A stretch of 64,000 nucleotides of DNA from CAZASK01 sp964487845 (GCA_964487845.1 CAZASK010000009.1:1-64000), one strand, 5' to 3'; positions 43,052-51,484 are shown, counted from the stretch's first letter. Notes: generated by a model from the letters alone, not told the origin. Program-made: numbers and translations.

Positions 43052-43217
43052 TTTTATTTTATCCTTATAAAAGCAAGTACTGTTTTCGTGATATTGTAGA
43101 TGTTTTATTTTATTTATTCAATTTAATTGTTGAATTACTTTCGGTTGTATTTTGCTTTCTATAAGACGATATCGTTTTGAGTTGAGCAAGCTACATAAAA
43201 CCCAAAAAAGTGTTTTC

Positions 43218-43248
43218 TTGACATTTTTTTTAAAAAAAATATTATTAC
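43218..43248 (+). promoter_or_regulatory. Candidate promoter of the Pmp-like gene
   Basis: Perfect TTGACA (43218-43223) with TATTAC (43243-43248) at 19-bp spacing; the spacer is a T8-A8 type homopolymer tract, which could vary in length and tune expression by slipped-strand mispairing. Only the -35 is a strong match. Confidence 0.45.
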
Positions 43249-43285
43249 ATTCACTGCTCTACAATTTTTAAAGGAGATGAAGGGT

Positions 43286-44791
43286 ATGAATAAAATAGTT
43301 GCAACGTTTCTGGCTACAGCTGCAATGACACAGTCATTATGCGGAATAGATGGCGATCCTATGCTTGTCGAAAAATGCACTGAATATAATTATCTAGCGA
43401 ATCAAAAAGTTATTTCAAAAGAAGTGGTTGTCTCTGTGCATACAGCTCCTGAATTGACTACTGCTATTCAAAATGCTGCAGTAAATCTTGATTCATCTAC
43501 TACGATTAATGTTCATGGAGAAATTATTGGTCATTTTTGTGTGCCCGCTACTGTACATACGATTCGGCTTATTGGAGCTACCTCAGATGCCACTCTCAAC
43601 GCAAACGGTTGTGGCATTCCTTTGACTGTAAAACTTGGAGGAAAAGTTGAAGTTGAAAAATTAACTATTACAGGCGCGGATGATTGTTCAGATTATGGTG
43701 TAGTGAACTTCGGTTCATTAAAAATTGTCAAATCATCGGTAGTGAATAATGGAGAAGGTGGGGGGGTTTTAAACCACGGCAATTTATTTGTTCATAAGTC
43801 ATCTATTAGTAACAACTGTGGAGTTGGTCTCTATACGCAAGTGGGGGGAATCACCAAAATTACAGATTCTGCTATCGACAACAACTCTTCAAAAGGCCTG
43901 TATACATATGCAGGATCTGTGGATATAGCTCACTCGACGGTCAATAGAAATGGATGTATAGGGCTCTATAATTACTACGGAGCTAAATTGACGGTTGATG
44001 ATGTAAAGATTATAGAGAATAGGGGGTATGGTATTAGCAATGATTATGCGTCTATTGTTACAGTATTGGAATCTGATATTACAGGCAACTTAGGGGGCGG
44101 GATTTATAATGAAGGAACGTTGTGTAATATTGCAAAATCGCTGCTTTCAAGTAATACGGGACCCGGGTTCGATAACTATGAATATTCTGTAGCATATATA
44201 GATGATTGTTTTTTCCAATATAACACCACTGGTGGTATCCGAAATAGAGATACGTCATCTTTATTTATCGTTGAATCGCGATTTGACGGTAATGTTTCGA
44301 CAGGTCAAGGAGGTGCTATCTATAACGATGGCTCAAGTTCAGTAAATATAAATACAAGTGTATTTGAGAATAATAGAGCAGAAAGCGGTGGAGCGATTTA
44401 TAATGCGAATCTTCTTGCTGTCGATGATACAAAATTTGAAAATAATTTTGGTACATGCCGAGGAGGTGCAATTTCCAATTCTTGCGAAGGAAGTTGTGTA
44501 ATCAAAGAGTCTAAGTTTGTCTCAAATTCAACAAATGGAGATGGTGGCGGCTTAGAGAATGCTGGTACTGCAACTGTGCAAGATTCGCACTTTAAAGAAA
44601 ACACTGCTCAAAGAGGTGGTGGACTTGCTAATGTGAGTTCAGGTGTGTTGTTAGTTACTCAGTCAAAAGTGACAAACAATACAGCAACAAATGGTGTTGG
44701 GGCAGGTGGTGGAATCTTTAGTAACGGGTCGTCATTGACTGTTCTAGATTCAAATGTTGTCAATAACATTTCTGATGATATTGTAGAGTAA
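43286..44791 (+). CDS. Pmp-like secreted beta-helix protein without autotransporter barrel
   Basis: 501 aa. Signal peptide MNKIVATFLATAAMTQSLCG. The body is a parallel beta-helix of about 20 short turns; in the last third it has the GGAI and FxxN motifs that define chlamydial polymorphic membrane proteins (FDGNVSTGQGGAIYND, FENNRAESGGAIYNA, FVSNSTNGDGGGLENAG). The C-terminal outer-membrane barrel of true Pmps is absent, so it is either released or bound by others. ATG 43286 is chosen because AAGGAG sits 10 bp before it and only 1 bp before the ATG at 43277. A terminator follows. Confidence 0.8.
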   Translation: MNKIVATFLATAAMTQSLCGIDGDPMLVEKCTEYNYLANQKVISKEVVVSVHTAPELTTAIQNAAVNLDSSTTINVHGEIIGHFCVPATVHTIRLIGATSDATLNANGCGIPLTVKLGGKVEVEKLTITGADDCSDYGVVNFGSLKIVKSSVVNNGEGGGVLNHGNLFVHKSSISNNCGVGLYTQVGGITKITDSAIDNNSSKGLYTYAGSVDIAHSTVNRNGCIGLYNYYGAKLTVDDVKIIENRGYGISNDYASIVTVLESDITGNLGGGIYNEGTLCNIAKSLLSSNTGPGFDNYEYSVAYIDDCFFQYNTTGGIRNRDTSSLFIVESRFDGNVSTGQGGAIYNDGSSSVNINTSVFENNRAESGGAIYNANLLAVDDTKFENNFGTCRGGAISNSCEGSCVIKESKFVSNSTNGDGGGLENAGTATVQDSHFKENTAQRGGGLANVSSGVLLVTQSKVTNNTATNGVGAGGGIFSNGSSLTVLDSNVVNNISDDIVE

Positions 44792-44807
44792 GCGTTATTT
44801 CTATATG

Positions 44808-44837
44808 GTGCCCATAATATATTTGTGGGCACTTTTT
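44808..44837 (+). terminator. Rho-independent terminator after the Pmp-like gene
   Basis: GTGCCCA/TGGGCAC stem (44808-44814 with 44826-44832), AT-rich loop, then TTTTT. Confidence 0.85.
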
Positions 44838-44933
44838 ATCGACGAATCCAACAGTTGTTTCTATAAAATTCGTGCAATTTTTTTGTTGTAATTGATAGTT
44901 TCATGATTTTTTCATGCATGTCTGGATTTGATT

Positions 44934-46163
44934 ATGCTAAGACTATTGCTGTCATTTTTTTTTGTCATACACAGCACTTCTATTTATTGTAGCGCAGTAT
45001 ATATTCGATCTTTTGATTTGGGAGGTGGCGGGTTAAAAACAGCGCTTTTTCGATATGACGCACATGCGCAAGATATGGTGTGGGTAGAACCGGCTATTCT
45101 TTTGCACGCGTGCCCTGATGGAGTGGAGGTTTCAGTGTGGATAAGAGCGCGACTCAAAGAAGTCAAGGGGATAGAGTTAGATGATGAGATAGCAGCCGGG
45201 TATTATTTTACTTTTTCATTAGCAGGATTAAGTAGATTGAAGAATGGGGTATTGCCATATGAAGATGTATCTGTATTGTTTCGGCTTCCTCCTGATAGAG
45301 TCAGGTGTATAGATGATGGTGCAGCTCACCTTATATCATCACTCCACTCAAAAGATCTTCATTTGCCTCGTGGTGTTATTTGGAATTTTTCTATAGGAAC
45401 GGCTATAGGGTGGGGTTTTACCGACAGCAATCACCAAGTTCGCAATTTTGTAGATCTCTGGAATTTTTTTGGAAATACACCATGGCATGTGAAAGAATCT
45501 CGAACAGGTGAGGATATTTGGATAGCTTGTAGTGGTAAATATGGCTTGGAACAACTTATTAAAGAAAATAAGGGAATAGGAGATGATAAAGTATTTTTAG
45601 AGTTTGCTGCTCGGTGGAAAGGATATATCGAAAATTCAATCATCGACTGTGCTAAGAAAAAAAACACTGAAAATGGATTCAAAATTCCATCAGCGATAAT
45701 ATTTACAGGCGGTGTTGTAGATATGTATGGTGAGCGCTTTTTACAAGCCATTCAGTATCACGGCATGCAGATTCCTGTAATGATAGGACCAAAGCAGGCG
45801 GGGCTTCTCGGTGCAGCATGGAATAGTGTCATGAAGCCATTTGGATCAACTCCGCTGATCAAAGCTGTTGCTCGTGGAAAATGTGAATTGGTAAAGCGTT
45901 TGCTGTGCAAAGGCGTGGATGTGAATCAAAAAGATGCTTTAGGGTATACAGCTCTTGATATGGCGATTAAGAAAAATGCATTTTCGATTGTAAAATTGCT
46001 TGTGAAGTATGGTGCGAATGTAAATGAAATTGATTTTCATGGAAGGCGGCCACTCTTTTATGCTCTACAGCACAATCCACAGATAGCCAATTTTCTGATT
46101 CAGAGTGGTGCATATGTGGAATATAATGCCGCATGTTCTCATCGACTTCATCAAAAGTCTTGA
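44934..46163 (+). CDS. Secreted ROK/ASKHA-fold kinase-like protein fused to ankyrin repeats
   Basis: 409 aa in three parts. Residues 1-20 are a signal peptide (LRLLLSFFFVIHSTSIYCSA). Residues 21-300 carry actin-like kinase motifs in order: phosphate-1 FDLGGGGLKTALF, catalytic-Asp region CIDDGAAHL, phosphate-2 NFSIGTAIGWGF and the adenosine motif IIFTGGVV, most like ROK/glucokinase proteins. Residues 305-400 are three ankyrin repeats (GSTPLIKAVARGKCELVKRLL, GYTALDMAIKKNAFSIVKLL, GRRPLFYALQHN). The zinc-binding ROK cysteines are not seen. Secretion plus ankyrins suggests action on a host sugar or protein. ATG 44934 preferred over TTG 44928. Confidence 0.75.
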   Translation: MLRLLLSFFFVIHSTSIYCSAVYIRSFDLGGGGLKTALFRYDAHAQDMVWVEPAILLHACPDGVEVSVWIRARLKEVKGIELDDEIAAGYYFTFSLAGLSRLKNGVLPYEDVSVLFRLPPDRVRCIDDGAAHLISSLHSKDLHLPRGVIWNFSIGTAIGWGFTDSNHQVRNFVDLWNFFGNTPWHVKESRTGEDIWIACSGKYGLEQLIKENKGIGDDKVFLEFAARWKGYIENSIIDCAKKKNTENGFKIPSAIIFTGGVVDMYGERFLQAIQYHGMQIPVMIGPKQAGLLGAAWNSVMKPFGSTPLIKAVARGKCELVKRLLCKGVDVNQKDALGYTALDMAIKKNAFSIVKLLVKYGANVNEIDFHGRRPLFYALQHNPQIANFLIQSGAYVEYNAACSHRLHQKS

Positions 46164-46174
46164 TGAAGTCGATG
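46140..46174. terminator. Hairpin between convergent genes
   Basis: CATCGACTTCATCAA (46140-46154) pairs perfectly with 46160-46174 around a 5-base loop; it includes the stop of the ROK-ankyrin gene and precedes the end of the collagen-like gene. No T-run, so it may act as a protective 3' stem or a bidirectional terminator. Confidence 0.5.
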
Positions 46175-46187
46175 TGGTGGAGGTCAT

Positions 46188-47030
46188 TTATTCAATAGCC
46201 ACGCCAGCGCTTGCGTAGCCGGTTACTGTATTGATGAGTGTGACGCCTGCGGAAGTGATGGAATATACAACGAGTAATCTTGTTTCTTCTGTAACTGGGA
46301 TATTTAAGCCTGTTACTATTCCATTGCAGATCGAACCTATTGCAAGTACTCCTGTATATGTAGGGGCTAAAGTGACAGTAGCTCCTGGGATGAGGGTAAA
46401 GGTGTTGTCTGGCGTTGTAGATTCATAGAGTTGTGCTTGGATAGTCACAGTGCTGCCTACGAGGCTGAGAGCATTTGTGTTAGTAAAATAAGCAGAAAAA
46501 GATGTGATGGTGCCGGCTCTAGGCATTGAAAACGCATAGCTACTAGAAGTGGTAAGATCTATAACTCCGCCTGATATTGTTACGCCATTAAGTGCATTGC
46601 CGAATCCTATGAGAGAGGTAGTGCCTGTGAGTCCTCCTGCTATGGATGTCATCGTAATAGGTGTTGCCCCAGAAGCATAGGGAATAATTGTTCCTCCTCC
46701 AGAGGATCCTGTTGCTCCAGTAGCTCCAGTAGCTCCTGTTGCTCCAGGATTACCAGATGGTCCTGTTGTACCAGTAGCTCCTGTAGAGCCAGTAGCCCCT
46801 GTTGCTCCAGACGCGCCAATAGGGCCTGTTGCTCCAGTAGCTCCGGCGCATTCCCGATGTCTTCTAGTTTCTCTGTGAGTATGGGCTTTTGAGACTATTT
46901 TTTCTTCCGTGTATATATCGTTACTGTCATCAGCTTGTGAGAGTGTGTTTTGTGTTGGTGTCGAGAAGATGAGGGTTGAGCTGGTTACAGTACACAAAAG
47001 AAGTATTGTTGTGGGGAAAAAAATATTCAT
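46188..47030 (-). CDS. Collagen-like protein with BclB-type C-terminal domain
   Basis: 280 aa. An N-terminal signal peptide (FPTTILLLCTVTSSTLIFS) precedes a charged linker, then about 16-17 Gly-X-Y triplets, mostly GAT (GATGATGPIGASGATGAT), from residue 63 to about 112. The C-terminal 165 residues (IIPYASG, SLIGFGNA, FSMPRAGTITSFSAYF, VGSTVTIQAQLYES, GYASAG) match the trimeric domain of exosporium protein BclB of Bacillus. It should form a surface-exposed or released collagen-like trimer. Such proteins are used by bacteria and giant viruses for adhesion; gene transfer is likely. TGGAGAG precedes the ATG. Confidence 0.8.
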   Translation of the reverse strand: MNIFFPTTILLLCTVTSSTLIFSTPTQNTLSQADDSNDIYTEEKIVSKAHTHRETRRHRECAGATGATGPIGASGATGATGSTGATGTTGPSGNPGATGATGATGATGSSGGGTIIPYASGATPITMTSIAGGLTGTTSLIGFGNALNGVTISGGVIDLTTSSSYAFSMPRAGTITSFSAYFTNTNALSLVGSTVTIQAQLYESTTPDNTFTLIPGATVTLAPTYTGVLAIGSICNGIVTGLNIPVTEETRLLVVYSITSAGVTLINTVTGYASAGVAIE

Positions 47031-47257
47031 GAGCTCTCCAGAGGTTAAAGCGTTGGATAGATGAAGATGATCAAGTCATATGATCACTACGTTGATACGT
47101 TATAAAAAATATTTTTAATATAAAAGGGTAAAGTGAATTGAAGCATGCGAGCAAGGCATGTATGCGAGCAAGTCATGTATATGTATATTTAGGTAGTCAA
47201 ATATTTTTTAATCAGGTATGAATTGATCGTAAGAGACGATTTTTTTAATGGGGCAGT

Positions 47258-47848
47258 ATGAGAAATATTTCACGTGTGTTTCTAGTTGGCTTATATCTTT
47301 TAACTGGTGGCAATTTGCTTGCTAGACCTGATGTGGTGAATCTCAATCAATCAACCTGGTCCAATATGTCTAATATGACGTATAGGGGGAGTGTCGAAGA
47401 GAATTTGAGTCATATTCCTGATTCACTGTGCTACACTCCAAAGTTGTGTTTTGAAGAACATGTGTCATCAAAAGAAATAGAGGGCTTTGAAAGGGTGCGT
47501 GGGGAGTGGAAATATAAAATAATAGAATTTTTCCCAGGAGGGGGCAGTTTTACTTTCCGTATCTATCTGAGTGCACCTAATGGAAAAACATACAGATCGC
47601 ATGTTTTATCGACAGACTCTTTACCGACAGCTCCATATACGCTGGTAAAACTTAACAACCCGATGAAGGGAAATTATTTAGTGTTTATAAAAATTGAAAG
47701 TATTACCTCTGCTGGTTCTATAGGTTTTTTAGCTGCAACATCGAATCATCGTAACCATAGCAGTTATATTGCCGTGAATGGTGTGAGCACAGATCCTCTT
47801 CTGGTTGGTAAAAAATTAATCATGAGTGGATTTACAATTCCTCGTTGA
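47258..47848 (+). CDS. Secreted hypothetical protein, 196 aa
   Basis: Signal peptide VFLVGLYLLTGGNLLA with cleavage after LLA. The mature protein is strand-rich (FTFRIYLSAPNGKTYRSHVL, GNYLVFIKIESIT) and looks like a beta-sandwich. I do not recognise it. It follows a promoter-like AT-rich gap and stands alone. Confidence 0.6.
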   Translation: MRNISRVFLVGLYLLTGGNLLARPDVVNLNQSTWSNMSNMTYRGSVEENLSHIPDSLCYTPKLCFEEHVSSKEIEGFERVRGEWKYKIIEFFPGGGSFTFRIYLSAPNGKTYRSHVLSTDSLPTAPYTLVKLNNPMKGNYLVFIKIESITSAGSIGFLAATSNHRNHSSYIAVNGVSTDPLLVGKKLIMSGFTIPR

Positions 47849-48102
47849 TGAGTGTAGTCAGCATGTGGCATCAAACAAGTGCGTATGTGAGTTAAAAGTA
47901 TTCCTGTCAATTCTTTGCTGCGAAAAGTTTCCCAAATAGTCTCATGATTGCTTTTGAGAGATAGTATTAGTATTGTTTTACTTTAAAAAACTAAATCGCT
48001 ACACAATGAATTTAAAAATGATTCTGGAATTGAAAAATAAAAAAAATGAGGGCATTCTCTGTCGCACGTTTTATATGTGAAGAAGTCATAATAGGAGTGT
48101 GT

Positions 48103-48582
48103 ATGATAGAGATGTCTTGCAGATTGTCAACAATCATTGATTGGAAAGAGTATGTTGGTGAAAAAGAGATTCTTGAATTATCCGGAATGGGTATTGATGA
48201 TGAGCAAGTGAAAGAATTATCGAATGTGTTAAAAAACAACCAAACTGTTCGCTATATCGACTTGAGTAATAATAAAATTACGCTCAATGGGGTTGAGAGT
48301 ATTGCTGAGGCTCTTCGGGTGAATAAGGCATTTCTTTCTAGACCTCTGTGGGATACTCATAGACTGAATTTGTATGGTAATCCTATCGGCAAACAAGGGT
48401 GTATTACGCTTATTCAGTCTCTGTACGATACTGGGCGTTATTTACATTATGTCTATTTGGGGAAGAATGGTTTGACTTCGCAAGAGCAGTCTGAGTTGAA
48501 TCAAAATAAAACAGTGCAAATGCTATCTGGCAAGACGAAAGAGTATCGAACGGTTCAGTCATCCTACTGGCATTGGAAATAA
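48103..48582 (+). CDS. Short leucine-rich-repeat protein (RNase-inhibitor type), 159 aa
   Basis: Repeats follow the RI/NLR-type pattern: LELSGMGIDDEQVKELSNVL, VRYIDLSNNKITLNGVESIA, HRLNLYGNPIGKQGCITLIQ and YVYLGKNGLTSQEQSEL, about 28 residues each. No signal peptide. ATAGGAGTG upstream fixes the start at ATG 48103 rather than 48046. Candidate cytosolic or translocated binding protein; function unknown. Confidence 0.75.
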   Translation: MIEMSCRLSTIIDWKEYVGEKEILELSGMGIDDEQVKELSNVLKNNQTVRYIDLSNNKITLNGVESIAEALRVNKAFLSRPLWDTHRLNLYGNPIGKQGCITLIQSLYDTGRYLHYVYLGKNGLTSQEQSELNQNKTVQMLSGKTKEYRTVQSSYWHWK

Positions 48583-48657
48583 TGCATCATCACCTACGTT
48601 GACAAGGTGGAGCTCGCTGAAGTGTTTATATTTATTCACAGTAGACTTTAATTCAAG

Positions 48658-48697
48658 AATGAATTAATATTCATAAAAAATAGAATAAATATACAAA
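48658..48697 (+). promoter_or_regulatory. Tandem ARG boxes (ArgR operator)
   Basis: Box 1 at 48658-48675 contains the perfect core TGAATTAATATTCA (consensus TGAATwwwwATTCA). Box 2 at 48680-48697 (AGAATAAATATACA core) has two mismatches. They are tandem, centre to centre 22 bp, and end 11 bp before the argR start. Autoregulation and arginine control of the transporter operon are expected. Confidence 0.75.
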
Positions 48698-48708
48698 TAA
48701 GGCTGGTA

Positions 48709-49167
48709 GTGAACAAGTCATTTGTTAGAAGGCATAAGGCGATTCAGGAAATTTTGCAGAAAGAGTTAGTTTCGGATCAGAGCCAATTGGTGGAGTTATT
48801 GCGGAAGCACTATTATATTGAAACCAATCAGGCTGTGGTCTCGAGAGATCTGCATAAGCTTGGTGTTGTAAAAAAACAGGTGAATGGAGTTTTCGTGTAT
48901 GAGCTTCCTTTATCTGATATCCACGCAGAAATTTTGCAGCTTGCGATCATAGATGTTTGTCATAATGAATCATTGATTGTGATTCGAACACAACCTGCTC
49001 TAGCAGCTTTTGTGGGAGATGCAATAGATCAGCTTGAAGGATTGGATATTTTGGGTTGTCTTGCTGGAGAAAATGTCGTCTTTGTCACGCCACAGTCTAC
49101 TCAGTCTATAAAAAAAACATATGAATCTTTGTGTCAAAAAATAGGGTTTAAGAAAAGGCATGTATAA
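48709..49167 (+). CDS. argR: Arginine repressor ArgR
   Basis: 152 aa. N-terminal winged helix (RRHKAIQEILQKELVSDQSQ, then IETNQAVVSRDLHKLGVVK) and a C-terminal arginine-binding hexamerisation domain (ALAAFVGDAIDQLEGLDILGCLAGENVVFV in blocks). It senses arginine and represses arginine uptake or synthesis. The start codon is GTG. In C. pneumoniae ArgR is recalled to control glnPQ, the same neighbour as here. Its end overlaps the binding-protein start codon by 8 bp. Confidence 0.92.
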   Translation: MNKSFVRRHKAIQEILQKELVSDQSQLVELLRKHYYIETNQAVVSRDLHKLGVVKKQVNGVFVYELPLSDIHAEILQLAIIDVCHNESLIVIRTQPALAAFVGDAIDQLEGLDILGCLAGENVVFVTPQSTQSIKKTYESLCQKIGFKKRHV

Positions 49168-50056
49168 AAAAATAGCATATATTAGACTTCTTTCGAAATT
49201 CCATTTGGTTGTTAAAATTGCCATTTTTGGCATCTTTAGCTGCAAATTTTTCGACCATATGCTCACATATTGCTCTCAAAATTTGCAACTAAACCTGCCA
49301 AAAATCATCAATTTTTCCAAACAAAGCAAATTTCGAAAGAAGTCTGTTTTTATTTTTTGTTTTCTTGTGTGTGTATTGTGTAGTTATACAAAAAGTGATA
49401 CGCTACTTGTTGGCACAAATGCGGAATTCCCTCCGTTTACCTCGATTGTGAATGGAAAAATCGTAGGGTTTGATATTGATGTTATCACAGAAGTGGCAGC
49501 TCGTCTCGGCAAGAAAGTGCAGTTAAAAGATATGCCATTTGATGCGTTGATTCCTGATGCTGTTCTGGGCCATGTAGACTGCATTGCAGCAGGGATGAGT
49601 TATACAGAAGAGAGGGCACAACGAGTTTTCTTTACAAAGCCCTATATCACATCTGATCCTCTTGTTATTTTGACAACAGCAAATTCAAAAGCTGCAGTCT
49701 CTCTCGAAGATCTTGTAGGAAAAAATGTTGTGGTGAATGAGGGGTTTACTGCCGATAGTTTGCTTTCTGCAAAGAATGGTGTTCATATTATTAGACTTCC
49801 AACGATAACAGATGGTTTTTTAGCCCTGATGAATAAGCGAGCGTATGCTTTTGTTACAGCGCGAAGTACTTATGTTACATTTTGTAAAAATCAAAAAAAT
49901 ACGCTTCAGGCTTATCCTATAGAAGGTTCCTCTGAGACGTGTGCTTTAATTGTGCCAAAATCAAAGCCCGAACTTCTCAAAGCGATTCAAGAAGCGCTTG
50001 ATGCCATGGAGCAAGATGGTACGATTGCCTCGCTTAAGGAAAGGTGGGGATTGTAA
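49160..50056 (+). CDS. Amino-acid ABC transporter substrate-binding protein with MITE-interrupted signal peptide
   Basis: Periplasmic binding protein family 3 (ArtJ/FliY-like): LLVGTNAEFPPFTSIVNGKI, FDIDVITEVAARLG, DCIAAGMSYTEERAQ, VFFTKPYI and a C-terminal ALDAMEQDGTIASLKERWG. It probably binds arginine or another polar amino acid for the downstream permease and ATPase. Codons 9-62 come from a MITE of 162 bp (with TA), a multiple of three, and stay open. Without it the start reads MYKKIAYIIFIFCFLVCVLC, a normal signal peptide. The present start may be ATG 49160, or ATG 49259 inside the MITE, giving a longer n-region before the old hydrophobic core. Confidence 0.85.
   Translation: MYKKIAYIRLLSKFHLVVKIAIFGIFSCKFFDHMLTYCSQNLQLNLPKIINFSKQSKFRKKSVFIFCFLVCVLCSYTKSDTLLVGTNAEFPPFTSIVNGKIVGFDIDVITEVAARLGKKVQLKDMPFDALIPDAVLGHVDCIAAGMSYTEERAQRVFFTKPYITSDPLVILTTANSKAAVSLEDLVGKNVVVNEGFTADSLLSAKNGVHIIRLPTITDGFLALMNKRAYAFVTARSTYVTFCKNQKNTLQAYPIEGSSETCALIVPKSKPELLKAIQEALDAMEQDGTIASLKERWGL
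49183..49346 (-). mobile_element. MITE family A, copy 3 (inside a coding region)
   Basis: Element 49185-49344 (160 bp), inverted relative to copies 1 and 2. Left flank TA, right flank TG (degraded TA). Ends GACTTCTTTCGAAA and TTTCGAAAGAAGTC. It lies in the start region of the binding-protein gene. Confidence 0.9.
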
Positions 50057-50706
50057 TGATTGATTTTGAATTGATTTATCATTCAATGCCCTATTTATTG
50101 CAAGGTGCGCTCATGAGCATTCAGATTGCTTTTATGGCAGCGGCTATTGGCCTCGTTTTAGGTGTTCCTTTGGCGTTTGCTGAGCAGTCTCGCTCTTTTG
50201 TAATGCGGGTTTTTGTGGCAGCATATGTGAATCTTTTTCGAGGAACGCCTATGCTTGTGCAGATTCTCTTTATCTATTACGTACTCCCACAATTTGGCGT
50301 GATAATACCTCCGCTCATGACAGCGACCCTCGCAATAGGGCTCAACAGTAGTGCGTACATTAGTCAAATCGTACGCTCAGGAATGAATGCAGTCTCTTAT
50401 GGGCAGATTGAAGCTGCCTATACGCTTGGCATGTCCTCATTTGCTACAAAGCGATACATTATATTTCCCCAGGCGATGAAAGCCGCACTTCCCGCATTAG
50501 GCAATGAACTCGTGACTCTTGTAAAAGACTCTAGTCTTGCTTCTATTATTGGGGTGATGGAGCTTTCAAAAGAGGGCTCTCTTATCCGAAGTAGAACTTA
50601 CGATGCCTTTTCAATTTTGCTTGCTGTCTCTTGTCTCTATCTTGTTATGACATCGCTTCTTTCTTTAGGAATCGCGCTTTACGAAAAGAGGAATACAGCA
50701 TGTTAA
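50056..50706 (+). CDS. glnP: Amino-acid ABC transporter permease (HisM/GlnP type)
   Basis: 216 aa, about five membrane helices. The EAA loop region QIEAAYTLGMSSFATKRYIIFPQAMK, FRGTPMLVQILFIYY and ALPALGNELVTLVKDSSLAS are hallmarks of polar amino-acid permeases. It forms the channel with the ATPase at 50700. The start ATG 50056 overlaps the upstream stop (TAATG). Confidence 0.92.
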   Translation: MIDFELIYHSMPYLLQGALMSIQIAFMAAAIGLVLGVPLAFAEQSRSFVMRVFVAAYVNLFRGTPMLVQILFIYYVLPQFGVIIPPLMTATLAIGLNSSAYISQIVRSGMNAVSYGQIEAAYTLGMSSFATKRYIIFPQAMKAALPALGNELVTLVKDSSLASIIGVMELSKEGSLIRSRTYDAFSILLAVSCLYLVMTSLLSLGIALYEKRNTAC

Positions 50707-51407
50707 AGGTTCATAATATTAACAAATCAGTACATGGAAAACAGATACTTCATTCGATTAGTTTTTCAGTTCCAAGGGGATCTGTAGCTGTTTTTCTGGG
50801 AGGATCTGGTGCTGGGAAAACGACATTGCTTCGAGTTTTAAATAATCTCGAACCATTTGACTCTGGTGTTATTGAGTTAGATGGGAAAACAATCGATCTT
50901 CAAAGGGTGGGTTCAGAGCATGTAGTTGGGATGGTTTTTCAGCATTTTAATTTATTCGAGCATCTTTCAGTAAGGCGAAATATTACACTCCCTCTCGTTC
51001 AACAAAAGTATACAGAGCAAGCGGCTTGCTGTATTGCAGACAGCTTGCTGAAAAAATATGGTCTTTTCGAAAAAGCTAATGAGGGGATTGCGAAGCTGTC
51101 CGGAGGGCAAAAGCAGCGGCTTGCTATTGCGCGATCGATTGCTTTAAATCCACAGATTATCTGTCTTGATGAGCCAACATCGGCTCTCGATCCAATTCTT
51201 ACATCCCAGGTGGCACAATATGTGCAAGACCTGGCATCTGAAAATCGTGTTGTGCTGCTCACAACGCATGACATGAATTTGATTGAGAAGCTTGATTGCC
51301 TTCTTTTTTTCATGCAAAGCGGGTCTCTTGTGGAAGCAAGTTCAACAGAGGCATATCGAAATGCTCCTGAAAAATATCCTCATATCAACAGTTTTTTGCA
51401 TATCTGA
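50700..51407 (+). CDS. glnQ: Amino-acid ABC transporter ATPase (GlnQ/ArtP type)
   Basis: 235 aa. Walker A GGSGAGKTTLLRVLNNLEP, Q-loop VFQHFNLFEHLSV, signature KLSGGQKQRLAIARS, Walker B IICLDEPTSALD and the H-loop TTHDMNL. The start ATG 50700 overlaps the permease stop (ATGTTAA), which shows tight translational coupling. Last gene of the argR operon. Confidence 0.94.
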   Translation: MLKVHNINKSVHGKQILHSISFSVPRGSVAVFLGGSGAGKTTLLRVLNNLEPFDSGVIELDGKTIDLQRVGSEHVVGMVFQHFNLFEHLSVRRNITLPLVQQKYTEQAACCIADSLLKKYGLFEKANEGIAKLSGGQKQRLAIARSIALNPQIICLDEPTSALDPILTSQVAQYVQDLASENRVVLLTTHDMNLIEKLDCLLFFMQSGSLVEASSTEAYRNAPEKYPHINSFLHI

Positions 51408-51484
51408 ACAGTAGTGGTAAAAAACAGACCTGTTTAGCTACAGTGCAAGTCTGTATATCGCATAAACTAACGGTGAGGAATGTG

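Noticed and set aside
46670..46850. Short tandem repeats that could suggest a CRISPR or minisatellite
   Set aside because: They are codon-level Gly-X-Y repeats of the collagen-like gene; no spacers.
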